Positions 60,041 through 64,000 of a stretch of 64,000 nucleotides of DNA are shown here, in pieces. The DNA comes from Nostoc sp. PCC 7524. GTDB taxonomy: Bacteria > Cyanobacteriota > Cyanobacteriia > Cyanobacteriales > Nostocaceae. Position numbers and translations under genes: made by a program. The stretch spans positions 1,612,001 to 1,676,000 of the forward strand of contig NC_019684.1 in the NCBI RefSeq assembly GCF_000316645.1, read 5' to 3'. How positions within the stretch are numbered: position 1 is the stretch's first letter; each line of letters opens with the position of its first letter. The notes under the pieces were generated by a model. The model searched no databases. It was not told the origin of the DNA and saw nothing but the letters and a program-made list of their open reading frames with translations.

Positions 60041-62380
60041 CTAAATTTTTTGTAATTTTTTGCTGATGTAGGTAACTTGAGGAATAGTAAATACCAATGC
60101 GATCGCTGGTGGAATTAAAGGTATCCAGCCACCCTGGATGAATGTAAAATAACAAACACTGTACAGCGTCACTAATGCTGCACCTACAACAATAACTAAG
60201 TAAGTCTTTCTAGAAGAATACCAAGCCAGCAGACCCCCTATCAAAGACCAACTGCCAATCCAGGCAATTTCTCCCCATTGAGTCCAAACCCATATTAAGT
60301 GTCGATTATCTAAAGCGGCACTCAGTATCTGACTCACTATCTGGGCTTGAACAATTACTCCTGGGATGGTTTTCGCCGGACTTTTACCGTATGGTGTAAA
60401 CCAATAATCACTACTACTATTACTGGTGACACCAATCAAAATAATCCGGCCTTTGATGGCATGGGGGTTAACTTTTCCATTCAATATTTGCGTCAGGGTA
60501 ACTTGGGGAGCGATCGCCTGCACTGTGGGCGAAAAACGGTAATTCAATAAAATCTGGCTACCTTGGGCATCTATTGACTGATAACCGCCAGTTCGATTAT
60601 GCAATCGTGGGAAGGTTTTATTCCCCAGTTGTAAATTCCATTCTGGAGTAAATCCGGCTGTAATTCCTTGTGCTTGTAAATAAAGAAATGCCAATTTGAT
60701 GCTGAAAGCGTAAGCCGGAGTACAACTTGATGAAATCGGGTTGGGAGTCATCGCTAATAAATGACGACGGAGTACACTGTCGTCATCTTCGATAAAATCG
60801 CTAAAACCTAGCCGTGTTTCTGGTATTTCTGGTGGGGGTAAGATGCCTGTCGGATCGTATTCTGGATCAGCCCGTTTACAGATGGCAATGAGGCGATCGC
60901 TAGTTTGCATCCGCTTGGCTAACTCTGGTTGGTTGGCACTCACGGGAAAATCTCGGTATATATCTAGACCAATAGCTGCTGGTTGATATTGTTCTAATTT
61001 TGCTAGCAATAAGTTGAGATGTTTATCGGAGAGAGAACCTTGCCGGGGTTCTTTTCCCTGTGCTTGAATATCTTGGTCAGTAACAGTTACAACCAAAAGC
61101 CGCGAGTCTGGTTGTTCTTGAGGCCGCCATCGCATCAACTGGTCAAATGCTGCTAACTCTAATGGTTGCAGTCCCCCTAATAAGCGGATCAATACGATCA
61201 TGAAAGTAGTCATTAAGCTACTGACAACAACTGCTGGGAACTGTCCCATATGAGGGCGTGGTAGCTGTAAACCCACTCTACGTCCAGATAAATCCTGCCA
61301 AGTTGGTGATATTTCTGCTGGATTCTGGCAAATAATGGGTAACCAAGTTGCACAGGGAAAATCATTTTCTAGGGATTGTAATCTTTGTCTTGCCTCTCTA
61401 ACAGCTGCATATAGAGTTTTTCCTTGTGAAAAAAGTTCTAGGAAGTGCTTCAAAAACTCCTGTGCGATTCTGTCTGGAACAGGTTCACGCATAACAATGA
61501 CTTGCGGTAAATGCAAATCAGCTAAATCTTGCGCTAGTTCCAAACCATCACAGGAGTTAAAAATTGCTAGCTGCAACCCTTGAGCGATCGCCTGTTGTAA
61601 TCCATACTTTAATTGCTCAATGGTTAAAGTTTCCTCGGAATTTAGGGATATTCGTCCTTGGCCTTGGCTAGAACTATGCCCCGCAAAAAAAAGAATATCC
61701 CAACCAGACTGCCATAATTGTTCTGTGAGTTGGCAACGGTTGGGTTCAACTAAAAACTGGAGTTCGGTGTGGGGTAGCTGCTGGAGTAAATTTCGATCTG
61801 TTTCGAGATCAATTTGGTGGCGATCGCCTAAAATAGCTAAAATTCTGACTTTACCGTGAGGCTTTTTCAGGTTTCTTTTCACAGAACAACTATACTCTGG
61901 CGGACTTAGAGCAATTTCTGCTTGTGAGTAATCACTCAAAAAATGCCACAGACACCAAGGCAGCTGTAAAACTTCTGGGGATTCAGCAGTAATGATGCAG
62001 CGAATTTCTTCTGTCGGTAATAGTTGTGTACGTACTTTACGGTCAATATTGAGAAACAGTGGACTACTTAGCCATGAATTTAAACTATGTTGTAATTCTT
62101 GAGAGAGGTTGTCAAACTCCTGGTGGGAAATATGAGTAACGTCTTCTTCATCAATTTCAAAGTTGGCAAAGTTGCGAGTGCGCCATCCTAGATGGGCATA
62201 TAAGGCTGTATACATTTGTTGCCAACGTCGATAAAGATACTCCAATTGTGGTGCAGCAGGTAATCCACCAGTGAATTGCATGGGAGTGGGAGCATCTGTT
62301 TGCCACAGTTGAGCAATGACTGTGGGAAATCCTTGTTTTAAGTTTCCTTTTCCTAAATTGAGGATGATCAGTTTACTCAT
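60041..62380 (-). CDS. CHAT-CHASE2 domain membrane protein
   Basis: 779 residues from ATG 62380; an upstream in-frame TTG at 62416 is unlikely. The N-terminal half is a caspase-like CHAT domain with His235 (FFAGHSS) and Cys277 (IFNSCDG) as the putative dyad. Then comes a membrane segment (VVVSSLMTTFMIVLIRLLG), an extracytoplasmic CHASE2 sensor domain (LLVVTVTDQDIQAQG, AAIGLDIYRDFP, ILIGVTSNSSSDYW), and three C-terminal membrane spans. CHASE2 is an outside-sensing module; CHAT domains are caspase/separase-related proteases or derivatives of them. The protein ends the minus-strand operon sigma-like/DUF1822/CHAT-CHASE2, a common cyanobacterial combination. A signalling role is likely; the target is unknown. 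Confidence 0.88.
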   Translation of the reverse strand: MSKLIILNLGKGNLKQGFPTVIAQLWQTDAPTPMQFTGGLPAAPQLEYLYRRWQQMYTALYAHLGWRTRNFANFEIDEEDVTHISHQEFDNLSQELQHSLNSWLSSPLFLNIDRKVRTQLLPTEEIRCIITAESPEVLQLPWCLWHFLSDYSQAEIALSPPEYSCSVKRNLKKPHGKVRILAILGDRHQIDLETDRNLLQQLPHTELQFLVEPNRCQLTEQLWQSGWDILFFAGHSSSQGQGRISLNSEETLTIEQLKYGLQQAIAQGLQLAIFNSCDGLELAQDLADLHLPQVIVMREPVPDRIAQEFLKHFLELFSQGKTLYAAVREARQRLQSLENDFPCATWLPIICQNPAEISPTWQDLSGRRVGLQLPRPHMGQFPAVVVSSLMTTFMIVLIRLLGGLQPLELAAFDQLMRWRPQEQPDSRLLVVTVTDQDIQAQGKEPRQGSLSDKHLNLLLAKLEQYQPAAIGLDIYRDFPVSANQPELAKRMQTSDRLIAICKRADPEYDPTGILPPPEIPETRLGFSDFIEDDDSVLRRHLLAMTPNPISSSCTPAYAFSIKLAFLYLQAQGITAGFTPEWNLQLGNKTFPRLHNRTGGYQSIDAQGSQILLNYRFSPTVQAIAPQVTLTQILNGKVNPHAIKGRIILIGVTSNSSSDYWFTPYGKSPAKTIPGVIVQAQIVSQILSAALDNRHLIWVWTQWGEIAWIGSWSLIGGLLAWYSSRKTYLVIVVGAALVTLYSVCYFTFIQGGWIPLIPPAIALVFTIPQVTYISKKLQKI

Positions 62381-62469
62381 GGCTAAGAATATAAGTGATG
62401 TTATGGCTGTGGACAAGGCGATTAGGACATGAATAAAAGCTCAAACTTATTCATGGCATGGATTTTACT

Positions 62470-62525
62470 ATTGCCTATTACCTATTGCCTATTACCTATT
62501 GCCTATTACCTATTGCCTATTGCCT
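62470..62525. repeat. Heptamer tandem repeat (STRR type), 8 units
   Basis: Eight consecutive 7-bp units alternate ATTGCCT and ATTACCT, with the last two both ATTGCCT. Short tandemly repeated heptamers of this kind are characteristic of heterocystous cyanobacteria. The array lies in the gap between the DUF1822 gene and the CHAT-CHASE2 gene, both on the minus strand. There are no spacers, so it is not CRISPR. Confidence 0.9.
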
Positions 62526-62554
62526 TCTGCTATATCTTTCACAAATTTCTCAAC

Positions 62555-63700
62555 CTAGCTAACAAACTCTTGGGTGAAGTGGAAATCATCTAAGACAACC
62601 TGAAGACTAAAACAAGTGTTTTCCGGACATCTAAATCGTTTAAGTTGGATGGAGTTATCTGCTTCCCGTGCTGCTACTGATTGGACAACTTCTCCTGAAA
62701 CAGAAATTAATGCTAGTCTGAGATTTTCAGGTAGGTAAAAGCTACGGTCTTTTGGAGATAACTGAGCGCGGATTCCTAACCTACCGTCTGTTTGCTGTGT
62801 CAAGGTTAACATTAATAATATAGTAGGTTGATTGTTGTTTGGTAGTTCAATTACGTGAAATCGTTGGATTGACTGTTCATTTTCATCAATAGCTTGACGA
62901 AAGCTAAAGGCAAAATCTGACTGTTCACCTAAGAATGTCTCGATGGTTTGCCAACTATCTGTAAACATATTTTGTAACCATTGACGCAAATTAACCACCA
63001 CTGGGTCTTGTTGTGGTTGTTGTGGCCAATCTTCCCTAGCTAGTAATGCTCCCCAGATTTCAAAGGGTAATTCTAGCCGAAGATTAGTAATTGTCGGATT
63101 TGCTAATCTTTGCCAGAGGTTTTCTACTTGGGTAGTTGACAAATCAGGTAAAGGAGCGATCGCAGTCTGTGTTTTTTCTTCGGGATACAGCTGATGCACT
63201 ACCCAAAGTACACTCAAATCCTCAATCATTTGATTGGCATCTAAAGAGTAAGTCCTTTGTTGAGGATCATAGCTACCTTGATTTTTTAATTGCTCATGGG
63301 TAGTATAGCCCCAAATTCTCATCCATTCACCATTGGGATTGATTTGTACTGCTAGATAGTAATCTCCTGCCCATTGGGGAATGTCTACCCATTCTTGTGG
63401 TACATAAAATTCTCTAGTTTCTAAATTTTTATCTGGGATCAGGATCAGGCGTTTTGTAGCCAGAGTTATGGCTGTGCCGTTGACTACTTCCCAAATCTTG
63501 GGCAGAGTATCACTCACCGCTTCTGGTATATACTCCCTTTGCAACCAGGGAAGAAAGGTATTGAGACAAACTTGATTGAGAAAGGCATTCCAACGACTAC
63601 AGGGACTCACGTAAGACTGACTGTGTTGCCAAGCTTGATCTTGAATTGCTGGAGAAACCCCTAACCAAAGTTGAGTTGGTGGAACGCCAGAAGATAACAT
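62555..63700 (-). CDS. DUF1822 family protein
   Basis: 381 residues, from ATG 63700. It shows the usual features of the cyanobacterial DUF1822 family: an N-terminal stretch after which WNAFLNQVCLNTFLPWLQ appears, DYYLAVQINPNGEWMRIWGYTTHEQLK, SYDPQQRTYSLDANQMIEDL, and a C-terminal beta-rich region (LTLTQQTDGRLGIRAQLSP). The function of the family is not known. Its start is two bases from the stop of the sigma-like gene, so the pair is translationally coupled. The CHAT-CHASE2 gene follows after a heptamer repeat. Confidence 0.85.
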   Translation of the reverse strand: MLSSGVPPTQLWLGVSPAIQDQAWQHSQSYVSPCSRWNAFLNQVCLNTFLPWLQREYIPEAVSDTLPKIWEVVNGTAITLATKRLILIPDKNLETREFYVPQEWVDIPQWAGDYYLAVQINPNGEWMRIWGYTTHEQLKNQGSYDPQQRTYSLDANQMIEDLSVLWVVHQLYPEEKTQTAIAPLPDLSTTQVENLWQRLANPTITNLRLELPFEIWGALLAREDWPQQPQQDPVVVNLRQWLQNMFTDSWQTIETFLGEQSDFAFSFRQAIDENEQSIQRFHVIELPNNNQPTILLMLTLTQQTDGRLGIRAQLSPKDRSFYLPENLRLALISVSGEVVQSVAAREADNSIQLKRFRCPENTCFSLQVVLDDFHFTQEFVS

Positions 63701-63702
63701 AG

Positions 63703-64000
63703 CTACTGTTCCTTTGAGAAGTACGATTGCATATCACTGAAGTAATTCTGTAACCAATCTTCCAACACTGCACTAATATCTTTAACTACGTTGGAACTAG
63801 GAGAAATATGCACTGTCTCCTGACTCCACTTGGTAATTGTTAGCAATAAGCATTCTCTAGCCTTCGCTAATTGACGTGAAACTTGATATTGCTGGAGGTG
63901 TTGTTGTTGGGCAATTTGTTTTTGGGTTAGTCCTTGCTGATAGTATAGTTGTAGCAAATGTTGTAATTGAGGAGGCAGTTTTACCAGGGTCGTCATTAAT
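63703..64000 (-). CDS. Sigma-70-like protein, C-terminal fragment (region 4 helix-turn-helix)
   Basis: The frame runs off the right edge of the window; the ATG at 63996 is probably internal. The visible part begins with LPPQLQHLLQLYYQQGLTQKQIAQQQHLQQYQVSRQLAKARECLL, a helix-turn-helix like sigma factor region 4, followed by an amphipathic C-terminus. In cyanobacteria, genes for sigma-70-family proteins of this type are commonly followed by DUF1822 and CHAT-CHASE2 genes, as here. It may direct transcription of its own operon or of a stress regulon. The length and the presence of region 2 cannot be judged. Confidence 0.7.
   Translation of the reverse strand, partial: LMTTLVKLPPQLQHLLQLYYQQGLTQKQIAQQQHLQQYQVSRQLAKARECLLLTITKWSQETVHISPSSNVVKDISAVLEDWLQNYFSDMQSYFSKEQ

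Noticed and set aside
62470..62525. Possible CRISPR array
   Set aside because: The units are 7 bp and contiguous without spacers, so it is a simple heptamer tandem repeat.

Overview
The window looks like a filamentous, heterocyst-forming cyanobacterium of the Nostoc/Anabaena kind. The supporting signs are many GCGATCGC (HIP1-type) palindromes, heptamer tandem repeats of the STRR type, small foldback repeats between genes, and gene families typical of Nostocales (DUF4347 giant proteins, CHAT-CHASE2 proteins, DUF1822, hglE/Pfa-type synthases). Species is not determinable from the sequence alone.

Layout. (1) 1-386, minus strand: the N-terminus of an M16 zinc peptidase cut by the window edge, then a repeat-bearing intergenic stretch. 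(2) 1112-25391, minus strand: one exceptional gene for a ~7,800-residue secreted repeat protein (caspase-like DUF4347 head, beta-helix repeats, glycine-rich block, beta-propeller, eight PKD-like domains, and an RTX secretion module lodged inside the last PKD), preceded by a 246-codon gene of unknown function. A perfect inverted repeat lies between the two. (3) 26080-59975, plus strand: a ~34 kb biosynthetic cluster. (4) 60041-64000, minus strand: a small operon of a region-4 sigma-like protein, a DUF1822 protein and a CHAT-CHASE2 membrane protein.

The cluster is the most interesting part. It opens with a self-contained acyl-modifying set: fatty acyl-AMP ligase, mycolic-type SAM methyltransferase, free-standing ACP and soluble acyl-ACP desaturase, plus an alpha/beta hydrolase. 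This is followed by a complete polyunsaturated-fatty-acid-like (Pfa) synthase: PfaA-type KS-AT-ACP-ACP / KR-DH-PlsC, PfaC-type KS-CLF-AT-DH-DH, and PfaD enoyl reductase. Between the Pfa genes sit two FAD enzymes, one closely resembling the Propionibacterium polyenoic fatty acid isomerase and one of the phytoene-desaturase type. After the PfaC-type gene come a HAD-IB phosphatase and a one-module lipo-initiating NRPS (acyl ligase-PCP-C-A-PCP-TE) with an A-domain pocket one residue away from a phenylalanine code. The end holds an MFS exporter and an OlsB-like GNAT N-acyltransferase. The simplest reading is an exported polyene or conjugated lipid/lipoamino acid built from a modified fatty acyl starter; the product is an inference.

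Two sequence-level oddities need attention. The PfaA-type protein is split by a -1 frame change at a run of nine A (35664-35672), which may be programmed slippage, a mutation or a sequencing error. A decayed copy of the start of the phytoene-desaturase-like gene lies immediately upstream of the intact gene and supplies its ribosome binding site.
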